From Mycolicibacter sinensis (GTDB lineage: Bacteria > Actinomycetota > Actinomycetes > Mycobacteriales > Mycobacteriaceae), in contig NZ_LZIN01000037.1 of the NCBI RefSeq assembly GCF_001667375.1, positions 1 to 64,000 of the forward strand: 64,000 nucleotides of DNA, given 5' to 3'. Under the pieces are notes generated by a model that was not told the origin of the DNA, did not search any database, and saw nothing but the letters and a program-made list of their open reading frames with translations. The position numbers and the translations under genes were made by a program. Shown here piece after piece: positions 1 to 8,424 of this stretch. Every line of letters starts with the position of its first letter. Position 1 is the stretch's first letter.

Positions 1-77
1 CGCCGCTGTCCGCCAGAGCCACGGTGAGCATCCGCGACACCGCCTCGGCGGCATTACCCGGCTTGCTGCAGCGACTG
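1..77 (+). repeat. Inverted repeat, left arm (copy of sirtuin 3' end)
   Basis: Bases 1-77 are the perfect reverse complement of 282-358, and the match breaks at base 78. The arm is cut by the window edge, so its true length may be greater. The 204-base spacer holds the methyltransferase tail and the stop region of the sirtuin gene. Confidence 0.9.
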
Positions 78-257
78 GCCGACGCCACGTTCTGGCCGAA
101 GCTGTTCGGGAATTGTCATACCCACCGCGACACCGAGCAGATGATCACCGACGCCGGCTTCACCGTCGGGACATCCCGGCGCGGCCATCAGTTTCCGGCG
201 TGGGCGCCGGTACCGGTGTCGGAGTTCGCGCTGGGTCGTGCCAACCGCCCGGCCTGA
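1..257 (+). CDS. C-terminal part of a class I SAM-dependent methyltransferase, joined to a copied sirtuin end
   Basis: The frame is open to the left edge and stops with TGA at 255-257. From about base 78 the translation (ADATFWPKLFGNCHTHRDTE and onward) resembles the C-terminus of UbiE-type small methyltransferases, which carry a GGCH..RD turn followed by 'AGF'. By position it matches the Rv1147-type gene next to the sirtuin in M. tuberculosis (recalled). The first 77 bases do not belong to that family. They are an exact inverted copy of the 3' end of the neighbouring sirtuin gene and happen to read in the same frame ([18 protein letters not shown]). The real gene therefore has its upstream part replaced here, by rearrangement or by mis-assembly. 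Confidence 0.55.
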   Translation, partial: PLSARATVSIRDTASAALPGLLQRLADATFWPKLFGNCHTHRDTEQMITDAGFTVGTSRRGHQFPAWAPVPVSEFALGRANRPA

Positions 258-263
258 GCCGCG

Positions 264-977
264 TTAACCCAACAGCGAGGGCAGTCGCTGCAGCAAGCCG
301 GGTAATGCCGCCGAGGCGGTGTCGCGGATGCTCACCGTGGCTCTGGCGGACAGCGGCGTCGCTTCGGGGTTGACCTCGATGACGGTCTTGCGCTGCTCCA
401 GTGCCAGCTCGGGCAGGCTGGCCGCCGGATAGACCACCGCAGAGGTTCCCACCACGACCAGCACATCGGCGGCGTCGATGGCCCCGATGGCGGCGCTCCA
501 CGGGCCCTCCGGGAGGTTTTCGCCGAACCAGACGATGTCTGGGCGGATCAAACCGCCGCAGCCGCAAACCGGCGGGGCCACTTCCAGCTGCGGCTCCGAC
601 ATCTCCGGCAGTTTCTCGGTGTAGGGGTGATCGCAGTCCGCGCAACGGAAGGTGAACATGCTGCCGTGCAGATGGTGCACCCGAGAACTACCGGCGCGTT
701 CGTGTAGATGGTCGACGTTCTGGGTGATGACCTGGACGTCGGCGTGCTGTTCCCAGTCCGCGACCGCGTGATGCCCGGCGTTCGGTTCGACGCGGCTGGC
801 CAACTGGTGGCGCCACAGGTACCAGCCCCAGATCAGTTCCGGGTGACGGTTCCAGCCATCGATGCTGGACACCTCATAGGGGTCGTACTGCGCCCACAGC
901 CCCTTCTCGTCATCGCGGAAGGTAGGCACCCCGCTCTCCGCTGAGATCCCCGCGCCGCTGAACACCGCCACCTGCAC
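264..977 (-). CDS. cobB: NAD-dependent protein deacylase, sirtuin (class III / CobB type)
   Basis: This 237-residue Sir2-family enzyme removes acyl groups from lysine using NAD+. The Rossmann motif GAGIS lies at about 8-12, followed by TQNVDHLH (85-92) and the catalytic His in HLHG (H104). Four zinc cysteines follow (C112, C115, C138, C140), then [14 protein letters not shown] and EVN. Y53 and R56 (YLWR) form the Y-x-x-R pair that marks desuccinylase/deacetylase sirtuins of the SIRT5/CobB class. The start is GTG. The gene is divergent from a GntR regulator only 29 bases away, the same pairing as Rv1151c/Rv1152 (recalled). Its 3' end is duplicated in inverted orientation at the window edge. 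Confidence 0.92.
   Translation of the reverse strand: MQVAVFSGAGISAESGVPTFRDDEKGLWAQYDPYEVSSIDGWNRHPELIWGWYLWRHQLASRVEPNAGHHAVADWEQHADVQVITQNVDHLHERAGSSRVHHLHGSMFTFRCADCDHPYTEKLPEMSEPQLEVAPPVCGCGGLIRPDIVWFGENLPEGPWSAAIGAIDAADVLVVVGTSAVVYPAASLPELALEQRKTVIEVNPEATPLSARATVSIRDTASAALPGLLQRLPSLLG
282..358 (-). repeat. Inverted repeat, right arm (inside sirtuin gene)
   Basis: This is the partner of bases 1-77. It encodes the last residues of the sirtuin apart from its final few codons, and it is the resident, functional copy because the full gene runs through it. Confidence 0.9.
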
Positions 978-1006
978 GCCACCAACATAGCCGGGATACT
1001 GGGTCG

Positions 1007-1384
1007 ATGGACTTCACGGAACTGCTGGGGATCGATGCGCAGCCGGGCGTTCCGTTGTTCGAGCAGGTCAGGACGCGAATGATCGAGGCGGTCCGCGAAG
1101 GCGCCCTGCCGGCGGGAACCAGGTTGCCGACGGTGCGCGAGCTGGCCGGTCAGCTGGGCCTGGCGGTCAACACGGTGGCCCGGGCCTACCGGGAGCTGGA
1201 GACCGCCGGGGTCGTCGAAACCCGCGGCCGTTTCGGCACTTTCGTGGCGAGCAGCGATCCGGCCGGTGCGGCCATGACGGCGGCCGCCGGTGCTTTCGTC
1301 GCGGCGGCCCGCGCGGTCGGCCTCGGCAAGGCCGACGCGCTGCGCTACCTCGACGTGGCCTTCGACAACGTCGGCGGTGTTTAG
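1007..1384 (+). CDS. Short GntR-family (YtrA-type) transcriptional regulator
   Basis: This 125-residue protein has an N-terminal winged helix ([21 protein letters not shown], then [22 protein letters not shown]) and only a short helical tail. That is the layout of the YtrA subfamily of GntR regulators, which often control adjacent transporters or themselves. It is divergently transcribed from the sirtuin gene with 29 bases between the start codons, so a shared control region is likely. Its TAG stop overlaps the stop of the convergent O-methyltransferase gene by 4 bases. Corresponds in position to Rv1152 (recalled). Confidence 0.88.
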   Translation: MDFTELLGIDAQPGVPLFEQVRTRMIEAVREGALPAGTRLPTVRELAGQLGLAVNTVARAYRELETAGVVETRGRFGTFVASSDPAGAAMTAAAGAFVAAARAVGLGKADALRYLDVAFDNVGGV

Positions 1385-2202
1385 CCGAATTCCAGCAGGG
1401 TCAGCGATGGGCGGGCGTCGGCGAGGGAACGCAGCCCGTAGACGGTCGGCAGCACAGTGTTGAACAGCCACCCGCGGCCCCGCGGCAGCTGCAGATCGTG
1501 GACCGCCCGGACGCCGGGCACGGTGTCCACCAGCTTGGCGCTGTCCGCGGCGGACAGGGTGAACGGCATCGAGGGTGCCCGGTAGCGCAGCGATGTCGGT
1601 ACGCCGTGACGGAGCAGCCAGCCGATCCAGGCGGGCGGGAGGTCGAAGATCATCCGGCCGCCCGGAAAACGGCGGGCGCACTCGGCGATCAGACCCAGCG
1701 ACTGCTCGGGCTGCAGATACATCAGCAGGCCCTCCGCGCTGATGAACACGCCGTCAGAATGATCGACCCGGTCCATCCAGCTGTAGTCCAGTGCGGATTG
1801 GGCGCACACCGAGACCCGCGACTCTGCCGGGAGCAGGCGCTCGCGGATCTCGATGATCGGCGGCAGATCGACGGTGAGCCAACGGAATTGCGGATCATCA
1901 ACCGCTTCACTGAGCCGCCAGAAGCTGGTCTGCAAGCCCTCGGCCAGTGCCACCACGGTGCCCGTCGGGTGCTGGCGAAGGAAGCGCAGCGCCTCGGTAT
2001 CGATGCCGAGTGCGCGCACGGCGATGTCCTGGCGGGTCGAGCCGAACTTGGCGAAATCGAAGTCGATCGAGTCCGCCAGCCTTACCGCCATCGGATCGTT
2101 GAGGATCCGGTCGGGACGGCGGGCCTCGGTCGCTCGCGCGTTCAGGGTCAGCAACGCGGTCTCGGAGACACCGGTCAGGGTGACTTTCTGTGCCTGGCTC
2201 AC
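1381..2202 (-). CDS. Class I SAM-dependent methyltransferase, leucine carboxyl methyltransferase-like (Omt)
   Basis: This 273-residue protein belongs to the PPM/LCMT-like O-methyltransferase group common in mycobacteria. Visible family features are [19 protein letters not shown] near the N-terminus, the loop [14 protein letters not shown] in place of the usual glycine-rich SAM motif, [16 protein letters not shown] for the acidic loop, and SAEGLLMYL. The substrate is unknown. Same position and orientation as Rv1153c (omt, recalled). It is convergent with the GntR gene (4-base overlap) and ends the small minus-strand pair with the DUF1697 gene upstream. Confidence 0.85.
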   Translation of the reverse strand: MSQAQKVTLTGVSETALLTLNARATEARRPDRILNDPMAVRLADSIDFDFAKFGSTRQDIAVRALGIDTEALRFLRQHPTGTVVALAEGLQTSFWRLSEAVDDPQFRWLTVDLPPIIEIRERLLPAESRVSVCAQSALDYSWMDRVDHSDGVFISAEGLLMYLQPEQSLGLIAECARRFPGGRMIFDLPPAWIGWLLRHGVPTSLRYRAPSMPFTLSAADSAKLVDTVPGVRAVHDLQLPRGRGWLFNTVLPTVYGLRSLADARPSLTLLEFG

Positions 2203-2226
2203 CGCTACGACCTTACCGGTGGCGGC

Positions 2227-3250
<1,024 letters not shown>

Positions 3251-3319
3251 GCTACGCCGATGGCGGTGACCCGCTTCGACCGGCTGCGCCGCTCTTGCGA
3301 TCCCCGCTAAGCTCCGGTC

Positions 3320-3493
3320 ATGCCCGAAACAGATTCCGCCGCAGACGAGAACAAGCGCAAGTTCCGGGAGGCCCTGGAGCGCAAGAAGGCGAAGTCGGCG
3401 GGCGGCTCCGACCACCGGGACGCCGGCGCCAAGCAGCCCAGATCGCACGGCCCGCTGGAGAGCCGCCGGGAGTTCCGGCGCAAGAGCGGGTAG
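3320..3493 (+). CDS. Small basic actinobacterial protein, DUF5302-like
   Basis: An ATG at 3320 opens a 57-codon frame ending at TAG 3491-3493. The product (MPETDSAADENKRKFREALE, then ERKKAKSAGGSDHRD) is highly charged and likely disordered or helical. It matches the DUF5302 pattern of about 57 residues with a central KxKFREALxRKK motif (family recalled). It ends immediately before the stop of the convergent DUF732 gene. Its position after the Rv1155-like gene is like Rv1155A (recalled). Function unknown. Confidence 0.75.
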   Translation: MPETDSAADENKRKFREALERKKAKSAGGSDHRDAGAKQPRSHGPLESRREFRRKSG

Positions 3494-3790
3494 TTACTGC
3501 ACCGGGCAGGCGTATTTGCGGGCCACGTCCATCAAACGCTGGTCGGCGCCCGGGCCAACGACGCCCTGCGCGACCAGTTCCCAGCCGATCAACCCGGGCA
3601 GGCCGCCTTCGCAGGCCTGATGGGCAACCCGCCACGCGGTGTCAGGATTCAGGTTGAACCCGTTGCGTTCCAGCCCCTGCATGTAGGTGTCGAACTCCGG
3701 GGTGCCCTGCTCCGGTATCGCGCCGGCCGTGGCGGCCAAGGCGAGGGCGCAAGCCATCGCTGCGATGAAAATTGCCGCTACACGTCTCAT
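3494..3790 (-). CDS. Secreted DUF732 family protein
   Basis: The 98-residue protein has a Sec signal peptide (MRRVAAIFIAAMACALALAA, cleavage near AGA/IPEQ). The mature domain of about 75 residues has two cysteines (in HQACEGG and KYACPVQ), typical of the mycobacterial DUF732 family of small exported proteins. A Shine-Dalgarno-like AGGAGA lies just upstream of the ATG. Function unknown. It is convergent with the DUF5302-like gene, and the two stop codons abut. Confidence 0.85.
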   Translation of the reverse strand: MRRVAAIFIAAMACALALAATAGAIPEQGTPEFDTYMQGLERNGFNLNPDTAWRVAHQACEGGLPGLIGWELVAQGVVGPGADQRLMDVARKYACPVQ

Positions 3791-3898
3791 GCCTGTCTCC
3801 TGGAACTGCTTGCGCCGGTTGTCGAATACACGGTTGCATACTCCACCGACACGGACGCTCGTACCCCCGAAGCGGGCGAACTGGGCGCAGGCGCCAGG

Positions 3899-4168
3899 TC
3901 ACGGGTAGTCCAGACCGTGACGGTCCTGGTCAATGGTGCGCTGCCGGTCCTGCCAGGTGCTGTCCGTATCTCGTGAGCTGCCGTCGGTGGCGCACGCCGG
4001 GGGCTCCCCCTGCAAGACGTGGTAGCGGGAGTCGGCTTCGACATTGCCGTTCGCGTGCTGAACGACGTGAGTCCAGCCCCGGTACCGGCAAGGGACGGCT
4101 TCGGCGTCGGGGGCTGGCACGATGGCCAGCGCCCCGGCGGCAAGCAACAGAGCCGTCAGAGACTTCAT
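3899..4168 (-). CDS. Small secreted protein of unknown function
   Basis: From ATG 4168 the product is 89 residues, with a signal peptide (MKSLTALLLAAGALAIVPAP, cleavage near AEA/VPCR). The mature part has two cysteines that could form a disulphide, and the segment WTHVVQHANGNVEADSRYH. A GAGGGAG stretch lies 7-10 bases before this ATG, which favours it over the in-frame TTG two codons upstream. I do not recognise a named domain. The neighbouring DUF732 gene is on the same strand 108 bases downstream. Confidence 0.6.
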   Translation of the reverse strand: MKSLTALLLAAGALAIVPAPDAEAVPCRYRGWTHVVQHANGNVEADSRYHVLQGEPPACATDGSSRDTDSTWQDRQRTIDQDRHGLDYP

Positions 4169-4388
4169 GCGCAATCTCCCTCACCCGCTGACCGTGCATC
4201 CACTCCGCGTCATCGTAGGTCTCGGTGTAGACAGGGCTGCCTGTGCCGGCGGCGGGTAGTCGAGCCGAAACACGCACACCCGGTCGGGGTCGTCGGTCAG
4301 AACGGTGCAGCTGCTGCAATCATGGTTACGCTCTCCTTTGGTGGTGTAACGCGGACGTTGGACCTTCCGCTCTGTCGAGAGGCGGCTT
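4169..4388. other. Intergenic region between a secreted-protein gene and an HhH-GPD glycosylase gene
   Basis: This divergent 220-base region must contain both promoters. A purine-rich AAGGAGAG on the minus strand at about 4331-4338 precedes an ATG at 4323 that opens only an 8-codon frame. Nothing else here could be supported as a gene. Confidence 0.4.
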
Positions 4389-4988
4389 GTGACTGCGAAA
4401 CTCTGCCTCGCTCAAGATCCCGAGGCCGACGAACTCCTTTCGGTAGATCCGTTTGCTCTGCTCACGGGCATGTTGCTCGATCAGCAGATACCCATGGAGG
4501 TCGCTTTCGCCGGGCCGAAGAAGATCGCCGACCGGATGGGTGGCCTCGACCCGCACGAGATCGCCGGACGCGATCCCGAGGAGTTCGCCGCTCTGTGTGC
4601 GGAAAGGCCTGCGGTGCATCGCTTTCCAGGTTCGATGGCGGGCCGGGTGCAGGCGTTGGCGCGGGCCATCGTCGACCAGTACGGCGGCGACACGGCTGCG
4701 CTGTGGACGGCCGGCGAGCCCGATGGCGCCCAGGTGTACAAGCGGCTCAAGGCGTTGCCCGGCTTCGGTGAGCAGAAGGCGCGGATCTTTGTGGCCTTGC
4801 TCGGCAAGCAGTACGGCGTGACCCCGCCGGGGTGGCGGGAGGCCGCCGGCGCGTACGGCGGTGCCGACACCCGGCTGTCGATCGCCGACGTCGTCGATGC
4901 GGCGTCGCTGCAAGAGGTACGGTCCACCAAGAAGGCGCAGAAACAGGCGGCAAAACAAGCACGCGAGAGCGGAAAGGCGGCGACGTGA
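4389..4988 (+). CDS. HhH-GPD-type base excision DNA repair protein
   Basis: The 199-residue protein has an all-helical N-terminal half (PFALLTGMLLDQQIPMEVAF) and a helix-hairpin-helix (LPGFGEQKARIFVALLGKQY, about 122-141) like DNA glycosylases of the endonuclease III/AlkA superfamily. It lacks a visible Fe-S cysteine cluster and is shorter than Nth or AlkA. The exact lesion is unknown. The C-terminal 25 residues are Lys/Ala-rich and may help DNA binding. The start is GTG. The stop overlaps the start of the next small gene (GTGA), so the two are probably translationally coupled. Confidence 0.8.
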   Translation: MTAKLCLAQDPEADELLSVDPFALLTGMLLDQQIPMEVAFAGPKKIADRMGGLDPHEIAGRDPEEFAALCAERPAVHRFPGSMAGRVQALARAIVDQYGGDTAALWTAGEPDGAQVYKRLKALPGFGEQKARIFVALLGKQYGVTPPGWREAAGAYGGADTRLSIADVVDAASLQEVRSTKKAQKQAAKQARESGKAAT

Positions 4989-5131
4989 AGACCCATCTGA
5001 ACTGTCCGTGTGGTGAGGCCATCGTCGGTAAGGACGAAGACGACCTGGTCGACCTGACCCAGAAGCATCTCGCGGATGCGCACCCCGGTATGAGCTACGA
5101 CCGGGACGCCATCTTGTTCATGGCCTACTGA
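4985..5131 (+). CDS. Small cysteine-containing protein, DUF1059-like
   Basis: The frame starts at GTG 4985, which overlaps the previous stop codon by 4 bases (GTGA), and encodes 48 residues (MKTHLNCPCGEAIVGKDEDD, then LVDLTQKHLADAHPG). The CPCG motif and the HLADAH segment fit the DUF1059 pattern, a small possibly metal-binding fold (family recalled). It is coupled to a DNA repair gene, but no direct functional link is known. The last 13 bases of the gene, including the stop, are repeated 98 bases downstream beyond a hairpin. Confidence 0.75.
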   Translation: MKTHLNCPCGEAIVGKDEDDLVDLTQKHLADAHPGMSYDRDAILFMAY

Positions 5132-5229
5132 CGCGGTCCGTGCAATAGCGCGAGACCGACGTTTGGCAGGGAAAGTGCGAGAGCACTCCTGCAAACGTCG
5201 GTCTCGGCGTCGGAGACATGGCCTACTGA
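5132..5229. repeat. Hairpin element flanked by a 13-bp direct repeat
   Basis: The sequence CATGGCCTACTGA occurs at 5119-5131 and again at 5217-5229. Between the copies sits a strong hairpin. The left arm 5151-5170 (CGAGACCGACGTTTGGCAGG) pairs with 5188-5206 with one bulged G. An inner AGTGC/GCACT stem then closes a GAGA tetraloop. The layout resembles a small non-autonomous insertion with target-site duplication. It could also serve as a terminator for the upstream pair or for the convergent secreted-protein gene. No T-tract follows. Confidence 0.7.
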
Positions 5230-5233
5230 GGCC

Positions 5234-6214
5234 TTACGGCACCACTGTCGAGCCGATGGTCGGCAGGAAGTTGCACTGGTGGTCCTTGGTGCTGACCTGA
5301 CCGAAGATCGTCGACATGATGCTGCCCGAGCCGGTGTCGACGATCGCGGTCAGCGTCGTCGGCCCGTCCGCGTTGATGTCGGAGCGCGGCTGCAGGGTAG
5401 CGCTGCCGGACTTGCCCGTGGTCAGGTTGACCCAGGTGACGTTCAGCGGCAGCTTCTGGGTCTCGGCCGGGCCGGGGGTGCCGACGGCGGTGAAGACGTA
5501 GGCGGTCTGGCCGGCCTTGGGACCAGGGGTGGGAATGGTGGCTGGGCCGGCCACCGAGAGCGCCGTGGCGATGACGTTGCCGCCGTCGGCCAGGCAGTTC
5601 TGGCCGATCGAGGGGTACATGAAGTCCTGGGTCGGCGGGGCATCCGGGCCGAATCCGGGGTTGGCGGCGGCCGGTGTCGCCTCGGGCGCCGGGGCCTCGG
5701 CCGGGACGGCTTCGGCGGGCGGTGCGACGACGCCGGCGGCTTCCGGCGGCGCCGGGACGGCTTCCGGTGCGCTCGGCGCGGCCTGCGGAACCGGTCCCAC
5801 CGACTTGGCGGGGTCCACACCGCTGGGCAGGTGCGCCACCAAGCCCGGCGCCGATCCGGCCGTCGGCACGTGCTCGCTGGGCAACAGGGCTTCCGGCGGT
5901 GACTGCACGAACTGCGCCACCGAGTCGGCCACCTGCCGGGAATTGGCCGGCGCTGCAGAGTTTCCGGCGAACGCGGCGGCAGCGGCGGCCAGCAGCGAGG
6001 TGGCTCCGGTCGGGTCGGCGGCTGCCTGCTGGATCACCGGGCTCAATTGTTCGAGGGCCGGCAGACCGGGAAAGCCGGCGGTGGGCAGCGGCAGGGCCGG
6101 GACGGCCGGGTCGGCTGCAGCCACCGCGCTGAGACCGCCGAAAAGCAGGGCGGCCGAGGATCCGACCGCGACGGTCGCCGTGGTGGCGTTGAACAGCGTC
6201 CGGAGGCGCGACAT
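5234..6214 (-). CDS. Ala/Pro-rich secreted protein (Rv1157c/Rv1158c-like)
   Basis: The 326-residue exported protein has a signal peptide (about 1-35, ending near SAVAAADP), an Ala/Pro-rich low-complexity middle (about 110-190) and a C-terminal domain of about 130 residues. That domain starts at PSIGQNCLADGGN and has two cysteines (C208 region, and C in DHQCNFLPT). This gene occupies the place of Rv1157c and Rv1158c (recalled), where two such proteins occur; here there is one. Function unknown. It is divergent from pimE. Confidence 0.75.
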   Translation of the reverse strand: MSRLRTLFNATTATVAVGSSAALLFGGLSAVAAADPAVPALPLPTAGFPGLPALEQLSPVIQQAAADPTGATSLLAAAAAAFAGNSAAPANSRQVADSVAQFVQSPPEALLPSEHVPTAGSAPGLVAHLPSGVDPAKSVGPVPQAAPSAPEAVPAPPEAAGVVAPPAEAVPAEAPAPEATPAAANPGFGPDAPPTQDFMYPSIGQNCLADGGNVIATALSVAGPATIPTPGPKAGQTAYVFTAVGTPGPAETQKLPLNVTWVNLTTGKSGSATLQPRSDINADGPTTLTAIVDTGSGSIMSTIFGQVSTKDHQCNFLPTIGSTVVP

Positions 6215-6281
6215 GATTTCCCCAATCGTCGGCGGTGGCTTCTACGAAATCCGAAGCTAGCTTGTTGCTGGTGAGGCTCAA

Positions 6282-7586
6282 GTGACACGAGTGTCATTTA
6301 TGGGACCGTTATGGACCCGAGCCGCGACGGTGATCCAATCGCCGTTCGCTAAAGTCGTGCGCGTAGACACCACCCTCGACCCCCCGGCCGCGCGTTCCTG
6401 GACGAACCGATTGACCGCCTCGGCCCCGCTACTGCTGGCGGCCAGCATCGCGGCGCGGCTCGCCTGGACCTACCTGACCCCGCGCGGCGCCAACTTCGTC
6501 GACCTGCACGTCTACATCAGCGGGGCGGCCGCATTAGGCCATCCCGGCGCGCTGTATGACTACGTCTACGCCGACCAGACGCCCGACTTCCCGCTGCCGT
6601 TCACCTATCCGCCGTTCGCCGCGGTGGTGTTCTATCCGCTGCATCTGCTGCCCTTCGGGCTGGTCGCCTTTCTCTGGCAGATCGGCACCATGGCCGCGCT
6701 CTACGGCGTGGTCCGGCTCAGTCAGCGACTGCTCGGGGTCGCCGCCACCTCCGGGCGCCGGGTCGCGATGCTGTGGACCGCGGTCGGGATCTGGACCGAA
6801 CCGTTGCGCAGCACCTTCGACTACGGCCAGGTCAACGTGCTGCTGGCGCTGGCGGTGCTCTACGCGGTCTGCAGCAGCCGGTGGTGGGTGTCGGGTCTGC
6901 TGGTGGGGCTGGCCGCCGGGGTGAAGCTGACGCCGGCGATCGCCGGGGTGTACCTGGCCGGGGTGCGGCGCTGGGCCGCCGCGCTGTTCTCGGCGGTCGT
7001 CTTCGCCGGCACCATCGCGGTGTCGGTGTGGGCCACCGGGGACCAGGCGCGCCGGTACTTCACCGAACTGCTCGGCGACGCCCACCGGGTGGGGCCGATC
7101 GGCACCTCCTTCAACCAGTCCTGGCGCGGCGGCATCTCCCGGATCGTCGGCCATGACGCCGGCTACGGTCCGCCGGTGCTGATCGCGGTCGGCGTCACGC
7201 TCGTGCTGGCCGTGCTGGCCTGGCGCGCGTTGAGCAGCAACCCCGCCCGGCGCGATCGGTTGGGCTTGCTGCTGGTGGTCGAACTGTTCGGCCTGCTGGC
7301 GTCGCCGATCTCCTGGACGCACCACTGGGTGTGGCTGGTGCCGTTGATGATCTGGCTGCTGCACGGCCCGTACGCGAATCGCCTGGGCGCCCGGATACTC
7401 GGCTGGGGCTGGCTGGCGCTGACCCTGATCGGCGTGCCCTGGCTGCTCAGTTTCGCCCAACCGACCATCTGGCAGGACGGCCGGCCGTGGTATCTGGCCT
7501 GGGCCGGCCTGGTCTACATCGCCGCCGCGGTGGCCACCCTGGCCTGGATGGCCCGCACGCAGGTCAGCTCGCCAGAGTCCGGTTGA
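6282..7586 (+). CDS. pimE: Polyprenol-phosphate-mannose-dependent alpha-1,2-mannosyltransferase PimE
   Basis: This 434-residue polytopic membrane protein of the GT87 (DUF2029) family adds an alpha-1,2-mannose to Ac1PIM4 on the periplasmic face, giving polar PIMs. The conserved acidic residue of FVDLHVY, just after the first membrane helix, corresponds to the catalytic Asp of PimE (recalled). About ten hydrophobic segments follow. The first in-frame ATG is at 6282, but the conserved part starts around [10 protein letters not shown], so starts at 6300 or later are possible. The 3' end overlaps the convergent pterin dehydratase gene by 23 bases. Functionally linked to lpqW in this window. Confidence 0.92.
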   Translation: MTRVSFMGPLWTRAATVIQSPFAKVVRVDTTLDPPAARSWTNRLTASAPLLLAASIAARLAWTYLTPRGANFVDLHVYISGAAALGHPGALYDYVYADQTPDFPLPFTYPPFAAVVFYPLHLLPFGLVAFLWQIGTMAALYGVVRLSQRLLGVAATSGRRVAMLWTAVGIWTEPLRSTFDYGQVNVLLALAVLYAVCSSRWWVSGLLVGLAAGVKLTPAIAGVYLAGVRRWAAALFSAVVFAGTIAVSVWATGDQARRYFTELLGDAHRVGPIGTSFNQSWRGGISRIVGHDAGYGPPVLIAVGVTLVLAVLAWRALSSNPARRDRLGLLLVVELFGLLASPISWTHHWVWLVPLMIWLLHGPYANRLGARILGWGWLALTLIGVPWLLSFAQPTIWQDGRPWYLAWAGLVYIAAAVATLAWMARTQVSSPESG

Positions 7587-7848
7587 TCTCGCCCGCCATC
7601 GCCACGTCCTTGTCGGTGATGCCGCCCTCGGAGTGCGTCACCAGCGTGAAGGTCACCGTGCGCCAGCGAATATCGATGTCGGGGTGGTGATCCGCCGCCT
7701 CGGCGCGCTCGGCGACCCGCCGTACCGCGTCGATGCCGGCCAGAAACGAGTCGAACTTGATCGAGCGACGCAGCGCACCGTCGGAGTGTTCCCAGTCCTC
7801 GAGGTCGGTCAACGCGGCGTCGATTTGGTCATCGGTCAACAAAGCCAT
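7564..7848 (-). CDS. 4a-hydroxytetrahydrobiopterin dehydratase (pterin-4a-carbinolamine dehydratase)
   Basis: This 94-residue PCD/DCoH-family protein carries the signature [20 protein letters not shown] with a downstream D (TDKD). The motif E-x3-H-H-P-x-W/Y-x9-H-x-D is complete, so it should be enzymatically competent. It may recycle an oxidised pterin or relate to molybdopterin/folate metabolism; the physiological substrate in mycobacteria is unclear. Same site as Rv1159A (recalled). Confidence 0.9.
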   Translation of the reverse strand: MALLTDDQIDAALTDLEDWEHSDGALRRSIKFDSFLAGIDAVRRVAERAEAADHHPDIDIRWRTVTFTLVTHSEGGITDKDVAMAGEINRTLAS

Positions 7849-7881
7849 ACCCGACGGTAGGACGGTATAGCCTCACACGCC

Positions 7882-8274
7882 ATGCCCACCCAGGTTGTCG
7901 TCGCCGGAGCTGTGATCGTCGGGCCGGCGCTGCTGATCGCGCAGCGACGCCGCCCCCCGGAGCTGGCCGGACGCTGGGAGCTTCCCGGCGGCAAGGTGAT
8001 GCCCGGCGAGACCGAACCGGCGGCCCTCGCCCGAGAGCTCGCCGAGGAGCTGGGCCTGGACGCCGAGGCGATCACCGTGGGGGAGCGCCTCGGTGCTGAC
8101 GTCGTGCTCGACTCCGGCATGACCTTGCGCGCCTACCGGGTCAGCCTGGCGCGCGGCGAGCCCCGGCCGGACGATCACCAGGCCCTTCGCTGGGTGACCG
8201 CTGTGGACTTGCCTGACATTGACTGGGTACCTGCCGATCGAGCTTGGCTGGCCGAGCTGGCTCGGGCACTGTAG
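7882..8274 (+). CDS. mutT2: Nudix hydrolase MutT2
   Basis: This 130-residue Nudix protein has a complete Nudix box (GGKVMPGETEPAALARELAE followed by ELG, about 32-54). Mycobacterial MutT2 hydrolyses CTP/5-methyl-CTP and 8-oxo-dGTP and contributes to nucleotide pool sanitation (established for Rv1160). It lies divergent from the pterin dehydratase and immediately upstream of the nar operon, as in M. tuberculosis. Confidence 0.9.
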   Translation: MPTQVVVAGAVIVGPALLIAQRRRPPELAGRWELPGGKVMPGETEPAALARELAEELGLDAEAITVGERLGADVVLDSGMTLRAYRVSLARGEPRPDDHQALRWVTAVDLPDIDWVPADRAWLAELARAL

Positions 8275-8424
8275 TGAAACAGCTCTGTAAATTGTGCCGA
8301 TGAATTGGGTCGCTCAGCGATATACCTCGCTACGCTGGGATTTTGGGCCTGAGCGGTGCGCTGCGGCGGCCCGGCCTGCTGCCTGAACCGCTGGAGTGCG
8401 GCGACCCCTCTAAGGAGAACTCCG
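8275..8424 (+). promoter_or_regulatory. Leader region of the nar operon
   Basis: The 150 bases between mutT2 and narG must hold the nar promoter. A 7-bp inverted repeat, CGCTCAG (8311-8317) and CTGAGCG (8349-8355), brackets the sequence TATACC (8321-8326), which could be a -10. No convincing -35 was found. A strong ribosome site, AAGGAG at 8412-8417, lies 7 bases before the ATG at 8425. That fixes the narG start over the upstream in-frame codons. Confidence 0.45.

Noticed and set aside
4205..4340. Cys-rich frame on the minus strand (DCSSCTVLTDDPDRVCVF)
   Set aside because: No start codon in frame and no family pattern; the only nearby ATG with a ribosome site gives an 8-codon ORF.
5151..5206. 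Hairpin as a CRISPR or riboswitch element
   Set aside because: It is a single stem-loop with one bulge, not a repeat-spacer array, and it sits after stop codons rather than in a 5' leader.
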